Part shown: piece after piece, positions 25,527 to 33,569 of the stretch
Position numbering within the stretch: the stretch's first letter is position 1
Layout of the letters: every line of letters begins with the position of its first letter
Assembly: GCA_025656505.1 (NCBI GenBank)
Contig: JAHXHR010000001.1
Coordinates: 1-33,719, forward strand
Direction: 5' to 3'
Source of the DNA: Candidatus Thiodiazotropha sp. (ex Epidulcina cf. delphinae)
GTDB taxonomy: Bacteria > Pseudomonadota > Gammaproteobacteria > Chromatiales > Chromatiaceae
DNA length: 33,719 bases
Program-made: the position numbers and the translations under genes
Notes under the pieces: model-generated
Database searches by the model: none
What the model was told of the DNA's origin: nothing
The model's input: the letters and a program-made list of their open reading frames with translations, nothing else

Positions 25527-25983
25527 ATTGAGTCGCCGAGGGCTACTGAATTCTCAGCATGTCTACGATGCTATATTTCTATGGTGCTTCGGACGGCTAG
25601 TAATAATAGCGACATGCATCTCGGTAACATCAGCCTATCGATTGATGGAGATGTATGTATTCAGGTTGCTGTCTGTATACGATATGTGCTCAATGAGTTT
25701 TGCACCGATGGGAACCCTCTCACGCTATGAATGGGGCTTGATGAATAGCTTATTAGGCTATGGACTCAATTGCAGGGGCATCGTCTGGAGCGGTGTCCGA
25801 CGGCCGGAGGCCGGCCCGAAGGGCGAATGACAAGGATGTCATTGGTAATATCGGCCCCTGAACAACGAGATCGGCGCGATCATCGCGTTCCCGGATGAGA
25901 CGTCCGGGCTAAGTGTACGGCTGCGGTATTGCCGATCAGGATGCGCCACGGTTTTATCCGTTTTACCCTGCCTTGATGCAGGG
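25527..25983. other. Non-coding stretch with REP-like hairpins
   Basis: No gene is supported between apbC and rnt. The palindrome GGCCGGAGGCCGGCC (25802-25816) and, ten bases on, AATGACAAGGATGTCATT (25826-25843, 7-base stem, 4-base loop) form two adjacent hairpins like REP/BIME units. A third hairpin, CCCTGC/GCAGGG (25966-25983), begins right after the rnt stop on the minus strand and could stabilise or end that transcript, though no T run follows. Confidence 0.5.
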
Positions 25984-26634
25984 TCAGGACGTGCCCGTAC
26001 TCCCCCAAGGTTTTTCCTGGGATAGTCGCTGCCATTGGTTGATGACGGTGCAAAAAAGCTTCGCCGTCTGTTCAGTGTCATAAATCGCCGAATGGGCCTG
26101 GGAACTGTCCCAATCCAGGCCTGCGCACTGCGCTGCTCTGGCAAGTACGGTTTGACCGTAGGCGACACCGGCAAGGGTGACGGTGTCGAAGGTGCTGAAC
26201 GGATGGAAAGGGTTGCGCTTAATGCCGCATCTTTCAACAGCGGCATTGAGGAATCCGAGGTCGAAGAAGGCATTATGGCCAACCAGGATGGCCCTTTTGC
26301 ATCCGCTCGCCTTGATCGCTTTGCGAATCGGGGGGAAGAGTAGATTCAGCGCTTGCGATTCCGGAAGGGCTTGGCGGAAAGGGTGGTCAGGATCGATGCC
26401 GTTGAATTCGAGCGCTTTCGGATCGATATTGGCGCCTTCAAAGGGGGTTAGATGAAAGGCGAGACGCTCGGCGGGATAGAGCATGCCTTGATCATCCATG
26501 GCAATGGTTGTGGCGGCAATCTCGAGCAGGGCGTCCCGTACTGCATCGAACCCACCGGTTTCCACGTCGACGACTACGGGTAAGAAGCCCCGAAAGCGTT
26601 GTGCGATTGCGTTGTTGTAGGTGATGTCACTCAT
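25984..26634 (-). CDS. rnt: Ribonuclease T
   Basis: A 216-residue DEDDh 3'-5' exoribonuclease that trims tRNA and other stable RNA ends. The catalytic carboxylates are in [11 protein letters not shown] (about 21-31) and [13 protein letters not shown] (about 119-131), and the catalytic histidine lies in [14 protein letters not shown] (about 182-195). An [11 protein letters not shown] start and overall length agree with E. coli RNase T (215). The gene stands alone on the minus strand. Confidence 0.95.
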   Translation of the reverse strand: MSDITYNNAIAQRFRGFLPVVVDVETGGFDAVRDALLEIAATTIAMDDQGMLYPAERLAFHLTPFEGANIDPKALEFNGIDPDHPFRQALPESQALNLLFPPIRKAIKASGCKRAILVGHNAFFDLGFLNAAVERCGIKRNPFHPFSTFDTVTLAGVAYGQTVLARAAQCAGLDWDSSQAHSAIYDTEQTAKLFCTVINQWQRLSQEKPWGSTGTS

Positions 26635-26904
26635 CCCTCAAAGAATAAAGAAAGTGTCGATTCATTTCGACTTTTTTATTACTTTGAAAGAATACTCGTG
26701 TTCTTTCAACCTAACGATTGGTGATTATTACCGGGATACCACCGTCAACTACGAAGCACTCAGCGTAGGGCGTAATGCGCCACGTTGGATCAAGATGCTG
26801 AATAAGTACGGCTACATTACTGCCTGAGTAGCATTACACTGTTTTTTTGAGACCGTATTCGGTAAGGGAGAACTATGTCTTACGCACAGAGTATCTTTCA
26901 CAGT
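26635..26904. other. Non-coding or decayed stretch upstream of the repeat element
   Basis: A 68-residue frame (26621-26827, plus strand) overlaps the start of rnt and contains DTTVNYEALSVGRNAPRWIKML, which reads like a piece of a real protein, but I know no family and its start is not credible. Hairpins GTCGA/TCGAC (26656-26671, then six T) and TGAAAGAA/TTCTTTCA (26685-26708) lie inside it. At 26875 an ATG with GGGAGAA upstream begins a frame (SYAQSIFHS) that runs directly into the repeat element, so an older gene may be interrupted here. Confidence 0.3.
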
Positions 26905-27186
26905 AAAACCGCAGTTGGACGGGGTGAAGTGTGCGCTTGCGGGGGTGCAGGGCAAGGGTCGCTCCTGCATATCCCTGTGCTTGCGACACTTGTGCATCCC
27001 TGCACGGCGCGCAACAACGCGGAATCGTCATGCTATTCCAAGGCGTTGCAACGCAGCCATGCGCCACCGCAAGCGTGCCATTCGCCCCGTAGCGTGGTTC
27101 ACCCGACCGGTGAATAGGCAAACCGAAGTTAATAGTTTTTCTATCAATGGTTTAGTATCAAAATGGAGCGGTCAACTGCGGTTTTT
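26905..27186. repeat. 282-base MITE-like element with AAAACCGCAGTTG ends
   Basis: The left end AAAACCGCAGTTGGAC and the right end GTCAACTGCGGTTTT are inverted repeats of each other, 13 bases exact and one extra G on the left. The interior is GC-rich, holds repeated TGCATCCCTG/TGCATATCCCTG and GCTTGCG motifs, and has no credible gene. Its last 76 bases form the 79-base repeat also seen at 23277. Confidence 0.65.
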
Positions 27187-27188
27187 AG
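27111..27188 (+). repeat. Copy 2 of the 79-base repeat
   Basis: Nearly the same as 23277-23355, including TGGAGCGGTCAACTGCGGTT at the end. The internal stem is decayed: ATAGGCAAA faces TTTTTCTAT. It is the right-hand part of the 282-base element. Confidence 0.7.
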
Positions 27189-27278
27189 CTTCAATCGGGT
27201 AGCTGTCGATCCCGATTTTACCGGTGGGTGGTTAGGCTGTATGATAGCGGTTCGAGGTTGTGATCTTGGAATACATGT

Positions 27279-28064
27279 ATGAGTCTGATCGCCGTGATTA
27301 AAAGGATTGTCGTCACATCCCTGTCTCTAATGGTTCTATCGGGATGCGCCACCGTGAAAAGCAATCATCCCTCCGATCCTCTCGAGTCTTTCAATCGCGG
27401 GGTAGATCAATTCAATCGGGATTTTGATCAGGCGGTCGGGAAGCCGGTGGCCAAAGGTTATCGGTTTGTCACTCCCTCTGCATTGGATTTGGGGATCAGC
27501 AATTTTTTCAATAACCTGGCGGATGTTCCCTCGGCCGCCAATAATCTGCTGCAACTCAAACCGGGTCGCGCACTGTCCGATATCGGGCGGGTCTGCATCA
27601 ACTCCACCATCGGTTTGCTCGGACTGTTTGACGTGGCTTCCGATATGGGTATTCCCAACTATAAAGAAGACATGGGCCAGACATTGGGTTATTGGGGCAT
27701 GGGAGACACTCCCTACTTTGTGATGCCGTTTCTGGGACCTACAACACTGCGAGATCTGCTGGGCCGGTTTGGTGATACCCTGATCAATCCTATCAGTTAT
27801 CCCTCGCAAGGCGCTTATTTGTCACTGACCACTTTGCAATACATCGATATTCGCGCCGATCTTTTGGAAGCGGGAGATGTCTTGGATGAGGCCGCTGTGG
27901 ACCGATACTCCTTTGTCAGAGAGTTCTATTTGCAGCGACGGGATTCGCTGATCAAGAACGGTCCGAATCATATGGATGACGATGAACTGTTCGACGAGAG
28001 CCTGTTTGAGGACGAACCGCCGATACAGGAGGGGGATGGGCGCGGGTTGAGCGATCAACCTTGA
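27279..28064 (+). CDS. mlaA: Outer membrane lipid-asymmetry lipoprotein MlaA (VacJ)
   Basis: A 261-residue outer membrane lipoprotein that removes misplaced phospholipids from the outer leaflet and passes them to MlaC. The lipobox is VLSGCATV with Cys23. Family signatures are DPLESFNRGVDQFNRDFDQAVGKPVAKGY (about 32-60), ISNFFNNLADVPSAANNLLQ and GMGDTPYFVMPFLGPTTLRD. The C-terminal tail is strongly acidic (MDDDELFDESLFEDEPP). The other Mla genes are not in the window, which is common. The ribosome site is weak. Confidence 0.94.
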   Translation: MSLIAVIKRIVVTSLSLMVLSGCATVKSNHPSDPLESFNRGVDQFNRDFDQAVGKPVAKGYRFVTPSALDLGISNFFNNLADVPSAANNLLQLKPGRALSDIGRVCINSTIGLLGLFDVASDMGIPNYKEDMGQTLGYWGMGDTPYFVMPFLGPTTLRDLLGRFGDTLINPISYPSQGAYLSLTTLQYIDIRADLLEAGDVLDEAAVDRYSFVREFYLQRRDSLIKNGPNHMDDDELFDESLFEDEPPIQEGDGRGLSDQP

Positions 28065-28100
28065 ATCATAGCCAATGGTAGGTCCGGAAATAAGACGATC

Positions 28101-28131
28101 TCTCTCGCAAAGGCGCAGAGATCGCCAAGGA
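28101..28131 (+). repeat. Short dispersed repeat of the CTCGCAAAGGCGCAGAG type
   Basis: TCTCGCAAAGGCGCAGAG followed by ATCGCCAAGGA matches a short intergenic sequence that I recall from many bacterial genomes. Only one copy is in the window. Its nature is unknown to me. Confidence 0.35.
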
Positions 28132-28156
28132 AAGGGCGCCCGGCTGTTGCGCCCTT
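28132..28156. terminator. Possible terminator hairpin between mlaA and pyrC
   Basis: AAGGGCGC (28132-28139) pairs with GCGCCCTT (28149-28156) around a nine-base loop, between two convergent genes. No T run follows, so efficiency is uncertain. Confidence 0.4.
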
Positions 28157-28196
28157 GCGGGGGCTGCTGCAGCGAGAAACTCTTTGCGTACTATTT

Positions 28197-29255
28197 TCAG
28201 CTTATCCGGTCCGCTTGGCGAGAAATGCCGGCTAATCTCCAATCGATCGTTTTCCCTGCTCCGAAAGGCACGACCCGATCCTGGCCGAATTGGTAGCTTT
28301 CAGGTGCAACCCAGCTATGTTTTTCCAGGGTGATGGTTCCCCGGTTCCTCTGCAAGCCATAAAAATCGGCGCCATACAGGCTGGCAAAGCCCTCCAACCT
28401 ATCCAGTGCGCCCGCTTGTTCGAAGACCTCGGCATAGAGTTCAATCGCGGCATGGGCGGTATAGCAGCCGGCGCATCCGCAGGCAGCCTCCTTGGCGTGC
28501 TGCGGATGGGGGGCGCTGTCTGTGCCGAGGAAGAAGTGCGGGTCGCCACTGGTTGCCGCCTCGATCAAGGCCGCTTGGTGAGTGCCCCGTTTCAGGATCG
28601 GCAGGCAGTAGTAATGAGGACGAACACCACCTGCCAACAGGGTATTTCTGTTGTGCATCAGGTGTTGCACGGTGATGGTGGCGCCCATGCGGCCATCGCA
28701 ATCGCTGACGAACTCGACCGCATCCTTGGTGGTGATGTGCTCGAAAACCATGGGTAGTGCCGGAAAATCCCGCTTCAAGGGTATCAGGTGGCGTTCGATG
28801 AAGACCTGTTCCCGATCAAAAATATCCACCTCGGGATCGGCTACTTCGGCATGAATCAGTAATGGAAGCCCCTCTTTCTGCATTGTCTCAAGCACGGGGT
28901 AGCGTTTGCGGATATCGGTCACCCCGGCATCGGAATGGGTCGTCGCGCCCGCCGGATATAGCTTTATACCCTGTACGATTCCGCTCTGCCTGGCCCGCAC
29001 GATCTCCTCGTGACCGAGAAGATCCGTCATATACAGCGTCATCAATGGGGTAAAAGCGCTATCGGCCGGCAGGGCATTGAGAATGCGCTGCCGGTATGCC
29101 ATTGCCATCTCAGTGGTGGTGACGGGCGGGGACAGGTTGGGCATCACGATGGCGCGGGCAAAGCGCTCGGCAGTGGCTGTCACCACAGAGGCCATCGCTT
29201 CGTCGTCACGCAGATGAAGGTGCCAGTCGTCAGGTCGGGTAAAAGTGATTTGCAT
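28197..29255 (-). CDS. pyrC: Dihydroorotase (class II, PyrC)
   Basis: A 352-residue zinc amidohydrolase that closes carbamoyl aspartate to dihydroorotate in pyrimidine synthesis. The metal-binding HLHLR lies in DDWHLHLRDDEAM (about 8-20). The lysine that is carbamylated in this family lies in GIKLYPAGATT (about 100-110). VFEHITTKDAVEFV, GGVRPHYYCLPILKRG and FFLGTDSAPHPQHAKE carry further ligands and the catalytic aspartate. Length agrees with E. coli PyrC (348). It is a single gene on the minus strand. Confidence 0.95.
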   Translation of the reverse strand: MQITFTRPDDWHLHLRDDEAMASVVTATAERFARAIVMPNLSPPVTTTEMAMAYRQRILNALPADSAFTPLMTLYMTDLLGHEEIVRARQSGIVQGIKLYPAGATTHSDAGVTDIRKRYPVLETMQKEGLPLLIHAEVADPEVDIFDREQVFIERHLIPLKRDFPALPMVFEHITTKDAVEFVSDCDGRMGATITVQHLMHNRNTLLAGGVRPHYYCLPILKRGTHQAALIEAATSGDPHFFLGTDSAPHPQHAKEAACGCAGCYTAHAAIELYAEVFEQAGALDRLEGFASLYGADFYGLQRNRGTITLEKHSWVAPESYQFGQDRVVPFGAGKTIDWRLAGISRQADRIS

Positions 29256-29319
29256 GGGGTGGGGGACCGGTCTATGGGGAAGGTATCGAGGAGACTCTTA
29301 GTTAATCTCTATATCAAAG

Positions 29320-29333
29320 TCAATTATTATTGA
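29320..29333. promoter_or_regulatory. Palindromic operator candidate upstream of the sulfur-globule genes
   Basis: TCAATTATTATTGA is an exact inverted repeat (TCAAT, four bases, ATTGA) ending 10 bases before the -35 box. It is the inverse of the FNR half-site order, so it is not a standard FNR box. A dimeric regulator could bind here; this is only a sequence-based suggestion. Confidence 0.3.
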
Positions 29334-29343
29334 AAATAGAAAT

Positions 29344-29372
29344 TTGCCTATTTTAGAAAATGCTAATATTCT
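29344..29372 (+). promoter_or_regulatory. Sigma-70 promoter of the sulfur-globule genes
   Basis: TTGCCT (29344-29349) and TATTCT (29367-29372) are 17 bases apart in an AT-rich stretch, with transcription starting near 29379 and a leader of about 70 bases ending in GAGGAGAG. No other good promoter is seen before the gene. Confidence 0.5.
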
Positions 29373-29447
29373 ATATCACGAAAGCTACGTAGTCTCTGCT
29401 TTCTCAGACAACATTACGACCACATTCTATCTCGAGGAGAGTGAAAA

Positions 29448-29789
29448 ATGAAAAAGACCGTTAAAGCTGTTGCTGCCGCTGCTCTGATTGTCGCTTCCGC
29501 ATCGGCTTCCGCATGGTGGGGGGGGCCGGGCTGGGGTAACCGTGGCTGGAACAACGATGGCTGGGGTGATGGATTCGGCGACTTCAGTTTCGGCATGAGC
29601 GGTAGTGCTCGTGGTTCCGGCTATGGCCGTGGCAACAACAACTACCGTGGCCACGATGGCTATGGTCCCTATGGCTACGGCGCTCCCTACGGCTATGGCG
29701 CCCCTTACGGTTATGGGGCTCCTTATGGCTACCCGGCAGCTCCTCCCGCACCTGCAGCGCCCGCCGCACCGGCTGCTCCCGCTAAATAA
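29448..29789 (+). CDS. Sulfur globule protein (CV1-like envelope protein)
   Basis: A 113-residue exported structural protein. The signal peptide ends at about 22 (SASASA, then WWGG). The mature part is rich in Gly, Tyr, Trp, Asn and Pro: [20 protein letters not shown], then three exact GYGAPY hexads (residues 76-93) and a Pro/Ala tail. This composition marks the sulfur globule proteins of purple and colourless sulfur bacteria (CV1-CV3 of Allochromatium), which coat periplasmic sulfur grains. A strong GAGGAGAG site precedes ATG 29448, consistent with high expression. It is followed by a second, related gene with no terminator between. Confidence 0.87.
   Translation: MKKTVKAVAAAALIVASASASAWWGGPGWGNRGWNNDGWGDGFGDFSFGMSGSARGSGYGRGNNNYRGHDGYGPYGYGAPYGYGAPYGYGAPYGYPAAPPAPAAPAAPAAPAK
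29673..29726 (+). repeat. Three 18-base tandem units coding GYGAPY
   Basis: The three units encode the same hexapeptide but differ at third codon positions, so the repeat is conserved at protein level and is old enough to have drifted in DNA. Confidence 0.75.
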
Positions 29790-29873
29790 AGCAGCTAAAA
29801 GGACACGCTGCACAGGGACGTGCGAAATCAGATGAGCATGGTTTTCACAACATAATATTTTCGGGTAATCAAG

Positions 29874-30500
29874 ATGAGAAAGATTTCTATCATTGCTGTT
29901 GCCATCGCTATGGCAACCGTCTCCGCTACCGCGAATGCGTGGTGGGGTAACAATTGGGGCGACGATTTTCTCGGTGACGGTTTCGGCGCCGGTGATTTTG
30001 ACTTCTCTTTCAACATGCATGCTCGCGGCGATGGCCGTGGTTATGGCTATCCCTACTATGGTTATGCGCCCTATGCCGTACCCGCACCGGCACTGACTGA
30101 GGAGCAACAGGCTGCCATGGTCGAACAGCGTAAGGCATTCGCCGAGCAGCAACAAAAGGCATTCGAACAGGCCGTCGCCGCACAGCGTGAATATGCCGAG
30201 AGATTCAATGCCGATCCTCGCGCCGCCAGGGAAGCCGGGATGAAGGCGATGCAGGAGCGGATGCAAGCGCAACGTGAACAGATGCAGGCCCGTTTCGACA
30301 GTATGGCGCCTGTCAGGCCTGAGATACCGGAAGCGATGGTAAAACGTATGGAAGAGTCCAATGCTCGCCGTGATGAGATGATCAAAGAGATGGAGACACG
30401 CCGCATTGAAGCGATACGGCAGATGGAAGAGCGTCGTAGAGTGGCCATCGAACGCAAACCATTCGAAATGCCGGTTTCCGAGTCTCGCAAAGAGATCTGA
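29874..30500 (+). CDS. Sulfur globule-type protein with long charged coiled-coil extension
   Basis: A 208-residue exported protein. The signal peptide ends at about 22 (ATANA, then WWGNNWGDD), the same cleavage context as the upstream gene. The region 23-68 is like that protein: GDGFGAGDFDFSF, HARGDGRGYGYP and YYGYAPYA. The rest (about 74-208) is quite different, a Glu/Arg/Gln/Met-rich helix, EEQQAAMVEQRKAFAEQQQ and ERMQAQREQMQARFDS, that should form a long coiled coil. Such an extension is not found in the classical CV1-CV3 proteins. It may anchor or cross-link the globule shell. The ribosome site is weak; expression may depend on the upstream gene. Confidence 0.78.
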   Translation: MRKISIIAVAIAMATVSATANAWWGNNWGDDFLGDGFGAGDFDFSFNMHARGDGRGYGYPYYGYAPYAVPAPALTEEQQAAMVEQRKAFAEQQQKAFEQAVAAQREYAERFNADPRAAREAGMKAMQERMQAQREQMQARFDSMAPVRPEIPEAMVKRMEESNARRDEMIKEMETRRIEAIRQMEERRRVAIERKPFEMPVSESRKEI

Positions 30501-30522
30501 GCGAGCCGTTTTTCGCTTATCG

Positions 30523-30558
30523 AAAAGGCGCATCCGGCGTGATCCGGGTGCGCCTTTT
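30523..30558 (+). terminator. Terminator of the sulfur-globule operon
   Basis: AAAAGGCGCATCCGG (30523-30537) pairs over 15 bases, with one G-U, with CCGGGTGCGCCTTTT (30544-30558) around a six-base loop. The stem ends in four T. It lies 22 bases after the stop of the second globule gene. Confidence 0.85.
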
Positions 30559-30673
30559 GTCGTTTCGTCGCCGCCATCATCGGCTGCGTCAAGGATTGCC
30601 GCCCGGCTTCTATGGTCCGCTTAATCAATAGCAAAAACAGGGTATTAAGTTAAAAAATAATCGTCTGATAACG

Positions 30674-30702
30674 CTGAAATGAAAAACGTCTTGCTGTATA
30701 TT
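30674..30702 (+). promoter_or_regulatory. Likely sigma-70 promoter of aceE
   Basis: CTGAAA (30674-30679) and TATATT (30697-30702) are 17 bases apart, and a TG lies directly before the -10 box. Transcription would start near 30709, about 100 bases before aceE. I saw no PdhR-type operator. Confidence 0.4.
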
Positions 30703-30808
30703 ACATCGGTTAATCCAAACTACTGGCAATCCGAATAGTTCTCTATCAGGCGCACGGCATGGTTTGTCGCCGGCGGTGCCTGGAGAGAGCTGTTTGCACT
30801 AGAGAATC

Positions 30809-33466
30809 ATGATGCTGAGCAGACCTGATATCGACCCGCAAGAGACGCAGGAGTGGCTGGATGCGCTGGAGGCCGTACTCGAGAATGAAGGTGTGGATCG
30901 CGCCCACTTTCTTATCGAGCGGCTGGTTGACAAGGCGCGCCGTTCCGGGGCTTATCTGCCTTTTAGCGCGAATACGGCTTATGTCAATACAATACCGGTG
31001 ACCAAACAGCAGCGTTTCCCCGGAGATCGGGCCATGGAGCGCCGTATCAGGTCATTTATCCGATGGAACGCCATGGCAATGGTGGTGCAGGCGAATCGGA
31101 TCTCGACTGAACTGGGAGGCCATATCTCCAGTTTTGCTTCCAGTGCCACCCTCTTCGATGTGGGGTTCAACCATTTTTTCCGTGCTCCCGACAAGGAACG
31201 GGACGGTGACCTGATCTTCTTTCAAGGACACTCTGCACCGGGGATTTATGCCAGGGCGTACCTTGAAGGACGGCTCAGTGAAGAGCAACTCTACAGTTTT
31301 CGCCAAGAGGTCGACGGCAGCGGCCTCTCTTCCTATCCCCATCCCTGGCTGATGCCCGGCTTCTGGCAGTTCCCTACCGTTTCCATGGGGCTGGGGCCGC
31401 TGATGGCGATCTACCAGGCGCGCTTCATGCGCTACCTGCATGACCGGGGGGTGTTGAACAGCGATCAGCGTAAGGTCTGGGCCTTTTGCGGTGACGGCGA
31501 GATGGACGAACCCGAGGCCTTGGGCGCCATCTCCCTGGCCGGGCGCGAGCGTCTGGATAATCTGGTGTTTGTCATTAACTGCAATCTGCAGCGTCTGGAC
31601 GGTCCGGTGCGCGGCAACGGCAAGATCATTCAGGAACTCGAGGCCGTATTCCGTGGCGCCGGCTGGCATGTGGTGAAGGTGGTCTGGGGAGGATACTGGG
31701 ACCCGCTATTCGCCCGGGATAAAAACGGTATCCTGCTGAAGCGCATGGAAGAGTGTGTCGATGGGGACTATCAGGCCTATAAGGCAAAGGGTGGCGCCTA
31801 CACCCGTGAGCATTTCTTCGGCAAGTATCCGGAACTCGAAGAGATGGTCGCCAACATGACCGATGAGGATATCTGGCGATTGAACCGGGGTGGTCACGAT
31901 CCGCACAAAGTCTATGCGGCCTATGCCGAAGCGGCCTCCCACAAAGGGAAGCCGACGGTAGTGCTGGCCAAGACCGTCAAGGGGTACGGTATGGGGGTGG
32001 CCGGAGAGGGTCAGAATATCACCCATTCGCAAAAGAAGATGGGAGAGGCGGCGCTGAAGGCGTTTCGAGATCGTTTCAATATCCCGATTTCCGATGACCG
32101 GATCGGTGCGGCCCCGTTTTACAAGCCGCTCGCCGACAGCCCCGAAATGAAGTATATGCATGAGCGTCGTGAGGCTTTGGGTGGCTTTCTGCCGCAGCGC
32201 CGTAGCAGAGTGGATCCCCTGCAAGTCCCCTCACTGGATAGTTTCAAGGCCCTGCTGGAGGGTAGCGGTGAACGGGAGCAGTCGACCACCATGGCCTTTG
32301 TGCGGTTGTTGAATATGCTGGTCCGTGACAAAAAGCTGGGTAAGCAGATTGTACCCATTGTACCGGACGAGGCACGCACCTTCGGCATGGAGGGCATGTT
32401 CCGTCAACTGGGTATCTATTCCTCAGTGGGACAGTTGTATGAGCCGGTCGATGCCGATCAGGTGATGTTCTACCGCGAGGATAAAAAAGGGCAGATCCTG
32501 CAGGAGGGCATCAATGAGGCGGGCGCCATGTCGTCATGGATCGCAGCCGCCACCGCCTACAGCAATCACGGGGTCAGCATGATCCCGTTCTATATCTACT
32601 ATTCGATGTTCGGCTTCCAACGCATCGGCGATCTGGCCTGGGCGGCGGGAGACATGCAGGCGCGCGGTTTCCTGATCGGGGGCACCGCAGGGCGCACCAC
32701 CCTGGCGGGTGAAGGGTTGCAGCATCAGGACGGACACAGCCATATCATCGCATCGACGATTCCCAACTGTGCCGCTTATGACCCGGCCTTCGCTTATGAA
32801 CTGACGGTGATTGTGCAGGATGGCATGCGCCGCATGTATCAGCGGCAGGAGAATGTTTTCTATTACATCACGGTGATGAACGAAAACTATCTTCAGCCCG
32901 CGATGCCCAAAGGTGCGGAACAGGGCATAGTGCGCGGCCTCTATCCTTTCCGCAAGGGCGGCAGGCACAGGTTACGGGTACAACTGCTGGGCAGTGGCGC
33001 GATCCTGCGCGAGGTGATCGCCGCGGCGGAACTGCTGGAGAAAGACTTCAAAGTTTCGGCCGATGTGTGGAGCGTCACCAGCTTCAATGAATTGCACCGT
33101 GACGGTGTGGATGTGGATCGCTGGAATACCCTCCATCCGGAAGAGAGTCCGAAGGTCAGTTATGTCACCGAACAGTTGACGGGGCGGAAGGGGCCGGTAG
33201 TGGCGGCTACGGACTATATTCGCAGCTATGCGGAGCAGATTCGTCCCTTCGTTACAGCTCGCTATAGCGTGCTCGGCACCGATGGTTTCGGTCGTAGCGA
33301 TATGCGCAGTCAGTTACGCAAGTTCTTCGAAGTCGATCGCTATTATGTTGCCGTCGCGGTATTGAAGGCACTAGTGGATGAGAAAGAGATTAAACCGGAA
33401 GTGGTCACCCAGGCGATTAAAAAATATAAGATCGACCCGGAAAAGCCCAATCCCAGCACGGTATAG
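30809..33466 (+). CDS. aceE: Pyruvate dehydrogenase E1 component (homodimeric AceE)
   Basis: An 885-residue thiamine-diphosphate enzyme (E. coli AceE 887) that decarboxylates pyruvate and passes the acetyl group to the lipoyl domain of AceF. The ThDP/Mg motif is GDGEMDEPEALGAISLAGRE followed by NLVFVINCNLQRLDGPV (about 230-270). SFASSATLFDVGFNHFFR (about 110-127) and IGDLAWAAGDMQARGFLIGG (about 612-631) are family segments. It begins DPQETQEWLDALEAVLENEG, as the family does. Two ATGs (30809, 30812) are possible; the ribosome site is weak. aceF follows after 103 bases. Confidence 0.96.
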   Translation: MMLSRPDIDPQETQEWLDALEAVLENEGVDRAHFLIERLVDKARRSGAYLPFSANTAYVNTIPVTKQQRFPGDRAMERRIRSFIRWNAMAMVVQANRISTELGGHISSFASSATLFDVGFNHFFRAPDKERDGDLIFFQGHSAPGIYARAYLEGRLSEEQLYSFRQEVDGSGLSSYPHPWLMPGFWQFPTVSMGLGPLMAIYQARFMRYLHDRGVLNSDQRKVWAFCGDGEMDEPEALGAISLAGRERLDNLVFVINCNLQRLDGPVRGNGKIIQELEAVFRGAGWHVVKVVWGGYWDPLFARDKNGILLKRMEECVDGDYQAYKAKGGAYTREHFFGKYPELEEMVANMTDEDIWRLNRGGHDPHKVYAAYAEAASHKGKPTVVLAKTVKGYGMGVAGEGQNITHSQKKMGEAALKAFRDRFNIPISDDRIGAAPFYKPLADSPEMKYMHERREALGGFLPQRRSRVDPLQVPSLDSFKALLEGSGEREQSTTMAFVRLLNMLVRDKKLGKQIVPIVPDEARTFGMEGMFRQLGIYSSVGQLYEPVDADQVMFYREDKKGQILQEGINEAGAMSSWIAAATAYSNHGVSMIPFYIYYSMFGFQRIGDLAWAAGDMQARGFLIGGTAGRTTLAGEGLQHQDGHSHIIASTIPNCAAYDPAFAYELTVIVQDGMRRMYQRQENVFYYITVMNENYLQPAMPKGAEQGIVRGLYPFRKGGRHRLRVQLLGSGAILREVIAAAELLEKDFKVSADVWSVTSFNELHRDGVDVDRWNTLHPEESPKVSYVTEQLTGRKGPVVAATDYIRSYAEQIRPFVTARYSVLGTDGFGRSDMRSQLRKFFEVDRYYVAVAVLKALVDEKEIKPEVVTQAIKKYKIDPEKPNPSTV

Positions 33467-33484
33467 ACAATGAGTAGGGCGCCA

Positions 33485-33520
33485 CGGTCTGCCGACACAC
33501 AAAAGGTGTGGGATAGACCG
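33485..33520 (+). promoter_or_regulatory. Two-part hairpin in the aceE-aceF gap
   Basis: CGGTCT (33485-33490) pairs with AGACCG (33515-33520), and inside it CACAC pairs with GTGTG around an AAAAG loop. Without a T run it is probably an mRNA processing or stability element rather than a terminator. Confidence 0.4.
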
Positions 33521-33569
33521 ATGAGCCTGAATGAAACAGATGATGCCTAAACGGCAAAGAGGATGAGAC

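Noticed and set aside
25826-25843. Single unit of a CRISPR-like repeat
   Set aside because: There is only one copy in the window and no spacer pattern or cas gene.
25839-26282. 147-residue minus-strand frame overlapping the end of rnt
   Set aside because: Shadow frame within rnt and REP-like sequence, with no start signal.
26875-27117. 80-residue frame starting SYAQSIFHS
   Set aside because: Only the first nine residues precede the repeat element; the rest is repeat sequence. Kept only as a hint of an interrupted gene.
29320-29333. FNR box upstream of the globule genes
   Set aside because: The half-sites are TCAAT and ATTGA, the reverse of the FNR order TTGAT and ATCAA; kept only as an unnamed palindrome.
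29427-30533. 368-residue minus-strand frame opposite the two sulfur-globule genes
   Set aside because: Its low-complexity His/Leu/Ala content mirrors the repeats of the plus-strand genes, which have signal peptides, a promoter and a terminator.
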